Shown: piece by piece, positions 24,201 through 39,200 of the stretch | Position numbering within the stretch: the stretch's first letter is position 1 | Layout of the letters: each line of letters opens with the position of its first letter | Translations under genes and position numbers: made by a program | From: Hyalella azteca | Lineage: Eukaryota > Arthropoda > Malacostraca > Amphipoda > Hyalellidae | DNA: 64,000 nt | Assembly: GCF_000764305.2 (NCBI RefSeq) | Contig: NW_025943639.1 | Coordinates: forward strand, 204,001-268,000 | Reading direction: 5' to 3' | Notes under the pieces: generated by a model | Seen by the model: the letters and a program-made list of their open reading frames with translations, nothing else | Told to the model about the DNA's origin: nothing | Databases searched by the model: none

Positions 24201-27200
24201 AATTACTACTGCCCGGGCACGCTTGACTGTTGCGACAATAGTGAGTAGAATAGAATAGAATAGAAGTGTTGGCACTGAATAAATAGGCCCATGACCTGTA
24301 GGAACTTGAGACATAAGCCTTGCTTAATAACATGTTATCATTCGGTACATTCAGAGTGAAGTAAAATTATTATTATTCAGTATATTCAGCATGAAGTTAC
24401 ATTTAGGATAATTGAAATGCTGAAGTTATTGAAATATTTAAAAAATTCTATTCATAATTTCATATTATTTTGCATAGATGCATGCAATTCATAGGTAACT
24501 TCGCTCGCATACAATTTTAATCTGATATGCCTGATGTGATACTTTTACCTGAAATTAAATTAATTGTTCCAGTCAATTGGAAAGCAACAATACGGAGAAG
24601 GGATTTAAAAGAAAAGAAAACACCAAGCAAATTCGCCATTTCGATATTGAAAACGTTTCGGAGTTCAGCTCCATCGTCAGTTTGACAATTTATAAAATGA
24701 AAACACTCATTAGAATTTAGAATCCAAAGTAAGACCTTAAAACCTAAAATTGACAAATAAAAGACAAATCAACCCTAAAATAAAAAACAAGCACAAAAAA
24801 ACTTGAAAATAAAAGCCTAGCGATTCACTATTTCAAGAGGATATGAACTGTGTGCATTATTGGGACGCGGTTTCAATTTGAAGATATGTATAATGATTCC
24901 AAAATCCTGAAGTCCGAACAGCCAGAGGTGAAACCGAGTATCCTGAAATCACTCTCCGATACAGCCACGTCGCACTGTTCAGCAAGAAGGCGCACGGAAG
25001 AATGAGGAGGCTTGCCGAGAAGCAAATTCGAATGATAGCTCCTGCCACGGTGTTCAGAAACCCGGATGTAGAAGTTTCGTGACGTCATTTCAACATGCGC
25101 TGATGCGCAGCGTGCACAACTATACTTATAGACCAGGTTTGATGGCTTCTGGGCAGGAAAAAGTCCTTATACTTAAAGAAGGAACCAATTTTAAAACTAT
25201 TTACCAGCACCGCTGGCTGTTCAGACTTAAGGATTCTGGAATCACAAACATATCCTCAAACGGAAACCGTGTCTCAATAATGCACACAGTTCATATCCTC
25301 TTGAAATAGTGAATCGCAAGGCTTTTATTTTCTAGAGTTTATTTTCTAGATTTTTTCGTACATGTTTTCGGTTTTGAGTTTATTGACGTTTATTTGTCAA
25401 TTTTAGGTTTTAATGTCTGACTTTGGAATTTTAATTATATTGATGGTTTTCATTATGTAGATTGTCGAACTGACGATGGAGCTGAACTCCTAAACGTTTT
25501 CAATTTCGAAATGGCGAATTTGCTTGGTGTTATCTTTGCTTTTAAATTCCTTGTTAACTTTTGTTTTAAGCAGACTGAGGATATAAGTACTTGTATAAGG
25601 AAAATTATAGGTATACAGTCTCTTCAGTTTGAGTAATCAGTCTAAAGAAAAATCAAATACAAACTTGAAACAAATCATTTTTAAATACTTGCGGCGAGAC
25701 GTAAAATTTATTGATCGTGAGTAAATTTTGTTGAAAATTGAGAGTAGGGATTCTAAAATCTCGTCTGAACAGAAAGTAAATGATGGTAAGCACATTTTTT
25801 AAGGTTTCTTATATATAAAAACTAAAATTCATGAAATATTGCCTCAGTTTCACGCAGTGGCTCATGCCCAGCCATGGCTCTCTGCTACTCAGCTCAGCAG
25901 TCGCAGGCTATGTTATCTCAGTTTACGGTAATACCATTAAATATTTCAGTTTACCGTAATATATTTAAATATTTTCGTTTACGGTAATATCCTTAAATAT
26001 CTCAGTTTATGGTAATATCCCTAAATATCTCAGTTTACGGTAATATATTTAAATATCTCAGTTTACGGTAATATCCTTAAATATCCCAGTTTACGGTAAT
26101 ATCTTTAAATATCTCAGTTTACGGTAATATCCCTAAATATCTCAGTTTACGGTAATATCTTTAAATATCTCAGTTTACGGTAATATATTTAAATATTTCC
26201 GTTTACGGTAATATCCTTAAATATCTCAGTTTACGGTAATATCCTTAAATATCCCAGTTTACGGTAATATCTTTAAATATCCCAGTTTACGGTAATATCT
26301 TTAAATATCCCAGTTTACGGTAATATCTTTAAATATCCCAGTTTACGGTAATATCCTTTAATATCCCAGTTTACGATAATATCCTTTAATATCTCAGTTT
26401 ACGGTAATATCCTTAAATATCCCAGTTTACGGAAACTTCACGTTTTTCATAAACACCTATTTTGCCATATCTGAGGTTGAAAATGCGGAATTCTTTGCTC
26501 ACGTTGTTTTACTAATTTGTTTACATATATCAGTAATTTCTCAATTTGCTTGCAATTTCAGTTCAGTTTTGAAATTATACCCGTCCGACGTAATTAACCT
26601 TCATTGTTACTTCTATTTGGCCCTAGTTCATTATTATCTTTAGTTTTATATCAATATTAATATATTATTGGTCTGTTTCTCTGTGTTAAAAAGCCCTGTT
26701 CCGTGGATGATCACTGCCAAGCGTCCCATAAATGCTGCCTCGACCTTTGTCTACAAAGGCAAATCTGTCTTCCTGCTGTTGCCAGTCCCACTGGTAAGAA
26801 ATGGAACTCCTTATTTAACGCAGTTGATTTTGATGTATCTGATGACGATTATTTTCGAGCATTTAACCATTTCAATTACGCGATCGATGAAGTTTCGTAT
26901 GTCGGCCCATGACGTGATGCTAATAAAAGTCGTTTGTATCCATGTTCCCGAAAATATTTGCCAGTGAATATACAGGGTGGGGCCGTTTGGAGGCAAAATA
27001 AAAGAGTAATGGAGGTACATAAAGAAGAAAGTTTATTTTCCTCGAGGTTAGCATAACATACCATTTAGAATACTTATTAAACACAATGTCATATGAAACA
27101 CAATGAAAACAATGTCAGGAAGATGGTGGCTGTAATCAATCTAGAAGTCTGGCATTAACGTCATTCATGCGACGATCACATTTTACATTTACACGATCAC

Positions 27201-30200
27201 ACTAAACATTTTTAACGCAGTCACTGCAAACTTTGTCGTTATGCAGATCATCCTGGGACGTGTCCAGCCGAGGACTGCCGCGCACCGCAGAGCAACAAGG
27301 TGACCTAAAAAATAAAAATGTTTTAATAATCTTCAAATAAATCTTTATATAACGTCTTTTTTATTCGTCATCTCATTTATCCATATCGGAATCTACGAGC
27401 AGAATTGGTGAATAATTAAGTACCTCTTCAATTTCACTGAATCACTGTGATTATAACGTGAATGGTAATTGATTCAAACAACGCAAGTGCTGCTAAAAAT
27501 ACGGAAGATGAGGTCGACTTTGCGCCCTTCACTGTAAAATGTACATGCCATATTAGCCGCCGTGCACTCCTCATTGTTTTCGTACCGCAATTTCCTAGGC
27601 ATTTATTTTGTTTACCATTCTAACATTTATTTTTTTGGTTCTATTAAATTTCTAGTTGATTTAATTTAATTTAATATCTCTGTCTTTTGATTTTATAAGC
27701 ATTTTCATTTAGAGAAGAAGCCAATTAACACGGGTCATCCTGTTCTCTTCACTCTCACTGTGTCAGTCGTGCGCTTCACTAATAGCGTAAAAATTTTTTT
27801 TGGGTTACATATATTTGGCTGTATTGTGATTTAATGAACTGTCTGTGATTATAGGTGTTAGGAATAGCTCAGGATAAGCCACTCGTTGCCGCATCTTGTT
27901 AAGTTTGTCCTTTTTTGTTTCAGAATCTCATTAGTCACTACTACCAGCAATAGATTCAGTGTTCGCCATTCCCTGGCTTCTGTTCACTTTACAATTTTTG
28001 TTCTTGTTTCTGTATTTGGTCTGCATCATCAGTATCCAGCAGTGCCTTCATTATCAAAAAAGCGTCAAAATTACCCTGCACTGTTGAAGTTCGGTTGGTC
28101 TGGCTGGCGCTGAAGTAGGAGCGGCCGACGCGCGCTTACAATATGTATCACTCATTCTCTTACGCTGAAGGCCATATCTTCTCATTGTTCAGGAATCGCG
28201 AAAATAATAATGAATATTGATTCGTGAACAAATATTTGTATACTAGCAACGTAATAAAAAAATAATCAAATAGTATTGCATAACATTATCAGTTGAGCTT
28301 GTTGTTCAATGGTTACTTCCAAACATTTATCAACGAAAACAACTTTTCCTGTCTAAACATTTTGCCACAAAAGTTCATGAGTAAGCACTGAGCGCGATCG
28401 CTTGCAGACACCGTGCACGAGTGACCGACAGTGCCAGCTGTTCCAGCGGTGCTGTGCCAGTAGCTGCACTCCCGGACGGTCCTTCTGTATGGACTCTTAT
28501 GACGGCTTCATTGATCAAAACCCTGCACCGCCCGCACCCACGTAAGTTCCACGCAATGATAGTTCGAGAAGAACTTTCGCAGCGTATGAATAATAATTAA
28601 ATATAATTTGCAATACATATAATTACTGGACTTCACTTCAGTGGATCAGTTTATATGTTCCTTGGCCGCTTTTCTAAAATGTCCTAATTTATATACTGAA
28701 GGCGTTTCTACTGCTGAGAGGTCATAGAACAATCGAAAGCTATAGCGTTTTTTTAGGTTTTGTGTCTAAGAAGTTTGATATCAATATATTTCTCTATCTT
28801 TCTGAGCAAAAAACGTCAACATTGAATATAAACCCCGGAGTGAAAGTCAAATGAACTGTGACAGTTTTCTAGAGATGCACTTATTCACTAAATTTCCTGT
28901 CAGGTGCAACAAGTACTGTCCTGGGAGCAACTACTGCTGTGATGGAGGTACGATGTTCTTTTTCATCACTCATTGCTCTTTTTACCACGTTTTTCTTAGC
29001 TCGCTTTCGTGTCCGTCTGTCTGTCTGTCTGTCTGTCTGTTTGTGATGATCAAATCTTGCAATCGATATTTCACCAACTTTCCCGCTAGCTAGCGCTCTG
29101 AAACTTTTAGGGAAGCTCAGCTCCCGATGACAATACAATAATCAATAATTTGTTGCACGTTTCCAGGCGTATTTATCACTATTATAAACAAAATAATTTT
29201 CGAAGCGGAAATTTGTTTTCCTTTAATCGATTGCAGCGCCATTCACCCTAAAGCGGCGATTTTCAGAACTAACAAACGCGGTTAATTCTCGCACGTGTGA
29301 CGGACATATAATATTTGAGAAGGTGCGCCCCTAAATACGCACAAAGAATGTAAACAAAGAAAAGTTTCGAAAAATTAAATCGTGAGTGCGAATTACATCG
29401 TGGCACGTAACGAAGCGTAGCGAAGTGGAGTGACACGACTATACGCTTCCGCTATCAAAACAACTGTATCAAATTGTAGTGGTAGTGGAGTGTAACGACT
29501 ATACTGTATGGACTTTATAAATTTTTGTTTGAACCGTTGAAATAAATAACCATAAGCTAAATTTAAAAGTAATTAGAAAAGTTGTGTTGTTCTTATTCTT
29601 TATAAAAAGGAAATTGAAATTTCGATTGCAAGATTTGATCAGCACAAGCATACAAACTAACATAAAACAAAAAAGTAGAAAATAAAATGTATAACAAAAT
29701 TTTTAAAGACCACGTATTTCATGTGGACTACAAACAGAGATCAGTAGCTGCCGAAAAATTATTTTCTACTTTTTAGTCCACATGAAAAACGTGGTCTTTA
29801 AAATTTTTTTTATACATTCTATCCATTCACATTTCTGCTTATTTATGTTTTTTCTACTTTGACTTGTGATGTCTGACGTTCCTTCGTTGTAAAATTGATG
29901 AAGTTAATCACATCAGTGAGATGATATTTTTTAATTTACAGCTGCAGATTAATTTGAATAATTATATACTTTCATCCATCAGAAAGCAAAAGTGGTTACT
30001 GTCCTTGGACGAAGCTCTGCCAGCCGCCTTTTACGGTCTCTCCTGTAAGTTATCATACATTCAGCTCTGAATTTTGCCTTACCTCTTGTTCAAAGGAAGC
30101 TGGTGTTATTAATGTTCATATTTCATCTCGCAATGCATTATTGTAAGTGTTTATTCCGGTTCAATTTGATGAATTTCATTGTGTATGAATACTACGGAAA

Positions 30201-33200
30201 CAAAACGTGATATTCATTTAGATATTTTATACACTTATTATATTTCTATGCCTAATCTTAGCGATGACTTGTCCTGGTTTACTAATAACAATCTGCTGTT
30301 AACATATGACGTAATCATTGCTTTTTACCTTCATTATTCCTTAGCATTTACCATTTTTAATTATGGTTCTGAAGTAAATATTCTTCGCTAAATGTATGAA
30401 CAATAACTCCAATGAACCACATTATACGTAAAATGAATTTCAGAAGCAAATTAGCAAATTTGTCATTAGCAAATTAAAATAACGCATTTATGAACAAATT
30501 ATTATAACGATTCACGGTTAGGTTTAAATTACCGGTAAGATTTTTTATGATTTGGTTACTTTTAAACAGGTGTGCACTTCAGATTACAACTGCGGCGATG
30601 ACGAGAAATGTTGCCCCAATTCCTGCACCAGAAACTCCGAGTGCAGCGCCATCGTCCACTCACCTGATGGTTCGCATCGTGTCCAGCTCATTAATATTAA
30701 CGATGCATTAATTCTAATATAAATTCTGCTATAGTGGATAACCTATTTCCAGAATTTCAATTTGCAGCCCCATCGCATACTTTTCTCCTTGAATTTCTTT
30801 AATGAAATGCGGTTATCTTTCGTATAATTGCGTCGAGTTCCAATCTTGCTGGAGCTACTGGCCATTGAACTCAAGGTTAAATGCGTGAAGCTAATATTGA
30901 AGAAATAATCATTTACGCCTCCTTGTTCAAGAAGTCATTATGTATTTAATTTTGGCAGAATAAATAGTACATTAAATCATAAGTAATTAGAGTTTTAAAA
31001 ACATCATCAAAATCAAGCAAATTGCGTCATGATTAACGGGTTTATGATATTTTGAAGATTTGGAAAGCTATTTACAGCTAAATGAAACAATGCTCCAAGG
31101 TACACGAATCAACATACGTAGCGCAAATCAGCTTTCTTGCTAGCTAACCCTGATTGTTAGCGAGCAACTCACCCACCCCTAACTCACAGTAACTGCAATA
31201 TTTTCATTAACAATATTGGAAAATTTTATTTTTTTTCGTGTAACAGATCACGTTGGCACTTGTCCGACCCTGCGATGTACTGGTCTAGCTCCACCCATCG
31301 GAAAACTGAACCAGGTGAATATAATCAACGAAGCAGATTCACGCTACGGTGATTCTGAAGCGCGTTTGTAGCGACTCCATATCTTCGTGGGAGAACATTT
31401 TGACTTTAATCGATGCTATCTCAGACCAACTCCTAGTGTCGCCGGTACCTATTGTTTGGCATCGAAAAAAACTGCTCTCAAGCATCTTGACGATGAATAT
31501 TTCATATTGTTATTGTTGTTATTGATATTATCATTATTATTATAGGGTAACATGGGGCAGCGAGCCCACTGCGGGTCACGGGCCCATAGCGGGTTTCTCG
31601 CTAAGTATGGCAGATATTGGTCCGTGTTCTCTACCGCCGGTCGACAGTTTCACTGGGATGAAGTGCACGGATTTACGTTTTGCTAAGTGTTTGCGTTATT
31701 AAGTTCTTTGCGAATAAAACCTTTAAACAAAACAAAGAACCACCTCGTATCAATTAAAACTTCATCAAAAATTTAGTTTAAAAAAGTGGGGGGCGCGCTG
31801 CCCCACGTTACCCTACTTATTTTTTTATTCATTATTATTATTATAATTATTATTATTATTGTTATTATTATTATTACTATTACTATTAATACTATATTAT
31901 TATTATTAGCTTTTCATTTGAGACATGTTACGGTGGAGTAAAGAACATGAGTATAGGATTACCACAGAACTATAAGTTAAGAATATCAATACATTTGATT
32001 TTATGTAAATGGAACAAGTCAAAACAAGAAGCATGCCTCGCCTAATAACTGTGGACTACAGAAAATCTAGAAATCAGGCTTATATGCGACAATACATATT
32101 AATACAGACCTCTTTTTCTGATATTTTGACAATTTGGTTCGAGGAGAGCATTTATGTTGATGGTTCTCCTGACATGAGACGTCCTTCACTTTAGTGAATC
32201 CTCCGATATATGGGCCAAAAATCATCATTAATCATTAATAAGGGATGCATGGATGCCGAGCAGATGTTTGTCAGAAATCAGATGTTGTTTAGGCTTACTC
32301 GCTATACTATGAAATGCCACGGCGCTCGATGATGTCCTTGGAATTGTATTACTTACTGTACCTCATAGCTTAAAATGCAATAAAACGCACTTACGCTGCA
32401 TTTTATCGCCTCTATTCATTTTATTCAGCGCAAAATATGAATTTTGAATGCTGTGAATTTGATGTGATTCGTAACAAAATGATATTTAAATGATTATTCC
32501 TTAATTTTTTTCATATTGTCTTTTTTCTAGAAACAATTTTCTTTGAAGGCGTTCTTTTGCTGTATACAAATATATTACAATGATTTTCTAAAATATTAAT
32601 TAATTTATCCATACATTTTTATTATAATTGTTATTGAGAATGCTTGTGTCGTAATACTATTATCCAAGTCGATAAGTCAGTTTGGATACACTTGACTGTA
32701 AAGTCAAAGGTTCTTCTAATTTGCTTAAACATGTATATATTTTGCTTAACATATATGATATTTGATGATTATTCCTGATTTTTTCATATTGTTCTTTTTC
32801 TATGAACATAATTTTTTGTACATAATATATTAACATGTAAGCCATATTTCATTTAAGACTGCTCACGATACGAAAAGTGGGATAACTTACCAATCCTAGA
32901 GTTATAGCTGCATTGTTTGAAATTTGTTGCAGTGCGAGAAGGACTCAGACTGCTTGCTTCACCACAAGTGCTGTAAGGATTGTTCCAACAATTATGGCTG
33001 TGTCGACCCTTCTGGGAATTCAAGTAGCACGTGAGTCAAAGCTTGCAGTAATAGCATTGTTTAATTAGGAAACTCTCAGACTTCCAAATATATAGTTACG
33101 AGTCGATCTCTTTAATAGTTTCAGCTACAGGATCTTCTCACGTCGGTATAACATTTTCCGTCAATTACGGTGAGAAATCATTGAAAATATTTTTGACCAG

Positions 33201-36200
33201 AAATTTTTTTATTTAAACTGTTTTTATTTCCAATATGCAAGGTGACAACGATCAAATTTATGGAATTATTTTGTTCAATGATAATAATTATTCTGTAATG
33301 TACGGTTTAACAGCCTAAAATAAATCCCATTAAATTTTTTATCATTTTAACGCAGATGCCGTATTCTGTGCCCAGACAAAAGGACCTGTTGTGACAGCAG
33401 TACGTAAACTTCGCTTCAATAAATTACTAAATTCAATAAATTACTAAATTTATTGGATCAATAAATTCATATTCTGGCTAATTTGTATTGATTACGTAGC
33501 CTATTTACGTTCCCTACAAAAATGAGATACGCCACAGATTAAATTGAAGGGCGAGGGACCAAAAGAATGTACCACAAACTATAACAGATTAAAACATTAT
33601 AAACAATATTAGTAAAATCACCATTATAAGAAAATTTAATGAGAAAAGTAAATACTAATATGTGTTATCTTTTAAATGATATTTATATATATTTTTTTGT
33701 ATGTGCTTCGTTATCCTGAACGCCACAGTTGCATATGCAATTTGACAAACGCATTTCTACTGCACGAACTGCACTTTGAATAAATACAGCGTTTGCTGAG
33801 GATTATTTTAAATCCTCTTCATGTGTTAAGAGTGTTATATATTATTTTATGATTCATCGATTCTTTTGGTTCCATACTGATATATAATTGTGGTTTCAGT
33901 GCAGAAAAATGGCTTCTGCCCTTCTAAGTCTCGTTGCTCAGCGGCGTCCACAGCTCCGTTCCGCGTACGTTGCCTGTCATAAAATTTTTGCGTAACAAAA
34001 AGTTTTTTTATTGACTGAAAATATTGTTTGAGATGATCACCTATTTTGGACCATATTATACAAATACATAAAATATTATCGACTCTCTTATGTATCGATG
34101 TACATTTGTTAACAAAAAAAACTGATCATCCCAGATAAGAATATTTTTAATTGATATGCGTTTTTTTTCTTATTTGTTGACAGCTGTGCAACGAAGACAA
34201 CGAGTGCAGCGGGTCGATGAAATGCTGTCACGACAACTGCTTGGATAGAAACATCTGTCAAGCGCCTGCTTCTGAAGCAGATGGTAAGCAAATTATCATA
34301 ATATCCACTGCTTCAAGTTTTATCCACTGTTGGATCGCGTACCTAGTAGTTTATATTAATGTAAGCATCTTTCAAAAATTAATACGATTGTTGCCATAAA
34401 AAGTAAAGAGCGCTGTCCCATGTATCGAAGATTAGAGAAATTGTTTTCCTGTATTAATCACGTAATTAATTTCCGACTTAAAAATCCAATGAGCCCTGTA
34501 AGGGGATGCTATTCATGGTGTATTCTTTTAAATCATGAAATAATATCTTACATTCGTGCGTGGTTTCGATATTATAATGGCTTGATAACTGATTGTTGAA
34601 ACATTGCATATGTAGTGCTGAAAATTCGTCACCTCATTTACTTATTGCCTTCTTGGTTCTGAGCAACATGAGTCTCATCAACAAAAAATGTGCATGGTAC
34701 ACCTACCATGTCTCTGTCTAAGACTAAACCTAATCAATTCGTTAGGAAAAATAATTTTATAATTTTATTAATTTAACAATAATAAGTTTGTTGGATTGTA
34801 TTTAGCTCACCCTGGCTCCTGCCCGGCTACACCATGCGACCCCAGTACGGCACGCAAGGTCAGTAAATTTCATCATTTCAAACTTTCGTTTTCAACTACA
34901 ATCGTAATTTCGTCGTCAATCGTGAAATCGTCGTAAATAAAGCTTAAATAGATTTTAAAATTTTTTATAAATTTTCCAATTACTAGTATTTTTTCGCCAA
35001 GTTACTTATAACTTACAGTTACTTATAATTTGTGGACACCTTTTTTTCAGTACATTTGCCACACTGACGCCGACTGTTTCCTGGAGGAGCGCTGTTGTAT
35101 GAATCTAAATGGATTTAAAGAATGCCAGCTAACTACGTGCACAAGGATCAGTCAGTCGCGATACATGGGCGCAGCCTCTTCTCCTCCTCAATCGTCCGTT
35201 ATATACACTCAGTCATCTTCCTCCCATTTGAGAAATCCCTACGTATATCCGGGAAGTCCAGGACAAGCCTTAGCAAACCCAGGACAAGCCTTCGCAAACC
35301 CCGGACCAGCCTTCGCAAACCCCGGACCAGCCTTAGCAAACCCCGGACCAGCCTTAGCAAACCCAGGACAAACCTTAGTAAACCCAGGACCAGTCTTAGT
35401 AAACCCAGGACCAGATTTAGCAAACCCAGGACCAGTCTTAGCAAATCCAGGACCAACTTTAGTGAACCCGGGACCAGTCTTAGCAAACCCAGGACCAGCC
35501 TTAGCAAACTCTGGACCGCCCGTATTGAACCCTCAACTACCACCGGGCGCGTACAAATCTCTCCCAGCTCCAAACCTCGCACAACGACCTAAACCTTACC
35601 CGCCATCATCCCAAGGCTACAAGCCATCCACGTCGCAGAATGTATCACCCGAGGCCTCTACTTCTCCTGACCGGTACGTACCATCGCCTTACCTGCCTCA
35701 ACTTTACAACTACCGACCTGCTATGACTGGTCGAACACACCCCTAATTTCTGTCAAAAATTTTCCACTTCCAGGGCGAAAATGACGTTGTTGCATCTGAA
35801 GTAGAAAATTTCACGCCACGTGATATCTATCCTTTTTCTCATGAAAGACATTCACAAAGTTTTGTTTCCTCTTTACGATCATCTTATATTAATGACTATA
35901 TTTTATAGCGTCAAAACTTGTCTATGGACGTCAGTAAGGAGTCAAAAAGCATGTAAATTTCATGTCAGAAACCGCACAATTTAAATCACTCGTGAATAGC
36001 TCTGTTTCTGGATTTTGTAAAAGATATTAGCGAGGTTATGTTTCCACTTGACGTGGAAATATAAACACAAAAATATTTCCACTAATATTGCAAGTACTAT
36101 CTGCCACATTTTTTTTTTCGTTGGAAAATCTTTTAGCATCAGGATTCAGATGGACGTGGCGTAGACATGTTTTATACGCTCCTTTTCTCTTCGAGTTGGT

Positions 36201-39200
36201 TCGATAATATTTAATTTATAGTGCAGTTTTGTAATTGGAGTATTTGTTCAGATTTTCTGTCTTACTAACACCATTTATGTTATATCGATTTCTGGGTTTC
36301 GAACACCCATGTTGCGCTTGTTTACTGATAAACAGAATAATATTAGTATAAGTTAAGAAAATTTTTCCTTCAGAAATATGTTCCTACTCTCTGTAATAAA
36401 ACCAATTGATACTTATTTTCTTTGCCTCAGCAATAAATTCAAAGTTAATGAGATAAATGAAACTACCATACAGTGGCTGCATGTATTACGGCACGTCAGT
36501 ATCACAAAACTTCTTTTCGTAAGCCTCTTGGGAAAAATTATTACCATAATCCAGCGGTTATACGCGTACATTTGGGTAATGCATTTGATAATTTGGCATG
36601 TGTTGGATACTTGAAACCTTTCTGTTGTAATTAGAGTTACGGTACGTACAGTACATTGATTTAATCTTCTTTGCATTGTAATCTAATTTTGAATGGATAA
36701 TTTTACAACTGCATTAACCCTTAGAGACTTAGTGTAGCTCTTAATTTTGTTTCATTAGTTAGCCTGGTACATGTATTAAAATGTTACTTGCGTACGTAGC
36801 TCCCCAACGTTACAAACTCATAATGTTTTGCGTGAACTGCAATGCCTTGAATGCAATAAACTGTTTCTCGCAACCGTATACTTTCATTGTCATAACTATT
36901 TTAATTTTCTTCAGCTAATAATCAGTATTTGTAGGTAGCCTAAATGCTAAATTGCATGAGTTAATCGTTGTAATAATTATTATTGTTCAGCCTCGGAATT
37001 GAAACTCGCAAAACGAAAATCTTTCGAAACCGTCAAAGACCCCTAGGATTTCATCTTAGACACTATTCACTCTAATTCATAGCAGTATTTTTACTAAATC
37101 TGCTTCTTCGAATTTCCTTGGAGTGTCCTAAGTTAAAGACAATCATTCATAGATTCAATTCGAATCTATTTCGGAGAACCTAGCATGTAGAACGTCTGGA
37201 GTTACTTGGTAACTTCCTATACAATGGAATGAACTTATATCGCACAAATAATACCTTGCAAATGATGATACTTTCATCACTGAATGCGATTCAAACCCTA
37301 GGTTATAGTACACAATTTTTCCTTTGGTGCTGCGCAGGTGCCAATTTCTGTGTCCCGACAGCGAAATTTGCTGCGATGGAGGTGAGTTATATTTTGTTAA
37401 AATATTCTTTAAAGTTCTAAAAAAATAGTGTGTTCAATTGCTTTGTGAGATTGTAGCAACTAATGTGGTATGCCCCAACAATCTAATCAAACTTTGAGTC
37501 ATATATGCACTTTACATTCTCTTGAATCAACTTTGATTCAATGAGGTAAAAATTTTTTCTACTCCCAGGCTCAAGTAGATTTGTATCTATCTGGAAACGT
37601 ATCCGACTGTCATGTTCTGATGCTGTTGATAAGATACTAAAGCAATTTGAATATTTTTATTCAAAGTAGTGAAAAATAATAAATTCCAAATGACGTGAAC
37701 TTCTTGAAATCAACGTACTGCACTATGCTTGGAGAAGTTCTGATATTCATTTATTAATGACAACTTGTTTCGCATTCCAGTATCAAAGCCAGGCTACTGC
37801 CCCTACAGCAACAAGTGTTTGGGCTACGTGCCGTCGCTAATGGTGGGTCCAGAAACTTTTTTCTTCCTTTTGCATTTGAAGTTATTGATCATGATATATA
37901 ATAGACAAAAACATAATGTTGTAAGCTTTCTCTGTTATATTCTTTGGTTTAAGAATATTAGAAATCTAGACCGGATTCATACAATGGAAAATAGGCCGTG
38001 TATGAGTAGAATGGTCTAAAAAATTATTGACTATTTTATCTCTATGACTTTTACTAGTTGCTTGACAGTGATCTCGTGGCCTCAAAGTAATGCAACCATC
38101 TCGAATTATGCACTATTCCTACATAATCTCCCCGGATACATCAGTGAAAATAAATCGTTGCTTCTGGTTAAAATGTCAAGTTTATATTTTGGCTTTCTAA
38201 GGCAGAAAGTTTATAGGAAAGGCCTCAATTTTACGACTTTCAGTACCGAAATTTATTACTTAGAGACAGATACAAGTTCAACAAACCTCGCGGCTGTAAA
38301 AGGTGATAATAATTTCTCTATTCACAAATTTTGATCATTTCTACCGTAATTTTTTTATTTCTGTCAGAATTTATATCATTTCTACCGTAATTTAAGTTAT
38401 TTCTGCCGTAATTTATATCATTTCTACCGTAAATGATATCTTTTTACCGTAATTTATATCGTTTCTACCGTAATTTAAATAATTCTACCGTAAATGATAT
38501 CATTTTACCGTAATTTATATAATTTCTACCATAATTCAAAACATTTCTACAGAAATGTCCCAAGGAGGACCACGCATGCAATGGAACAGAGAAGTGCTGC
38601 TGGAGCGAGTGTCGCAGGGAGTTCTACTGCACTCCAGCAGTCAACAACGTCATCGGTAAAAATCAACGTAATTTAAATTAATTATATCTTAAATTACCGT
38701 ATTCGAAATACGGAAGTACTATTGTACTCTCAGTTAATTCTGTACTCAGCAATATTTAAATTGAAATGCTGATGGATTCGTTCTTCTAATGGCATTTTCA
38801 TAAGATTTGTTTTGCCTGTGACTCGATGGCGGCTCATTGTCAATATACAATTCTTGAGCAAGACTTTTTTGACATCTGATATAAAACTATTCGTTATTCA
38901 GTCTGAATTCAAATTTTAACACAGACGACTGTAATCAAAAAGAAAAAATTCAAAATGTTTCTAGCTTTAATTTCCCCTTATAATAAACTCTCTTCTTGGA
39001 GATCAATAGGTGGAAATGACCATTCAATATACCGGTCCAAAAATGGACATTACATCGAACCAAAAATTAACATTCCTGGACGTCAGTAGAAATGAGAAGT
39101 ATCTCTTCATTCCTTGAGTGAAAGCACGAGCTCATAATCCTACATAATACTACCACCTAGTTATCCTACTACCACCTTGACCTAGTAATCATACTACCAC

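Larger units (their letters stand above)
24197..28541 (+). other. Gene A cassette 1: short Cys exon, WAP 3, WAP 4
   Basis: Exons 5-9. The short exon of 44 nt encodes CNYYCPGTLDCCDN. WAP 3 spans exons 6-7 (GSCPAMALC, then CSVDDHCQASHKCCLDLC). WAP 4 spans exons 8-9 (HPGTCPAEDC, then CTSDRQCQLFQRCCASSC). The entry and exit phases are both 2. Confidence 0.75.
28904..33030 (+). other. Gene A cassette 2: short Cys exon, WAP 5, WAP 6
   Basis: Exons 10-14. The short motif is CNKYCPGSNYCCDG. WAP 5 is SGYCPWTKLC plus CTSDYNCGDDEKCCPNSC. WAP 6 is VGTCPTLRC plus CEKDSDCLLHHKCCKDC; here the seventh Cys follows CC by two residues instead of three, so this core is irregular. Confidence 0.8.

Noticed and set aside
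24857..25309. ORFs of 63-76 codons within 24.8-25.3 kb
   Set aside because: They lie in the loop of a foldback element and show no recognisable domain.
28981..29060. tgtc microsatellite ORFs near 29,000
   Set aside because: Open frames are caused by the tgtctgtctg repeat next to exon 10.
35122..35592. Overlapping ORFs (TSLSKPRT and LRLVLGL types) over exon 19
   Set aside because: Other-frame readings of the 21-bp NPGPALA repeat; only the frame continuing from the WAP core fits the splice phases.
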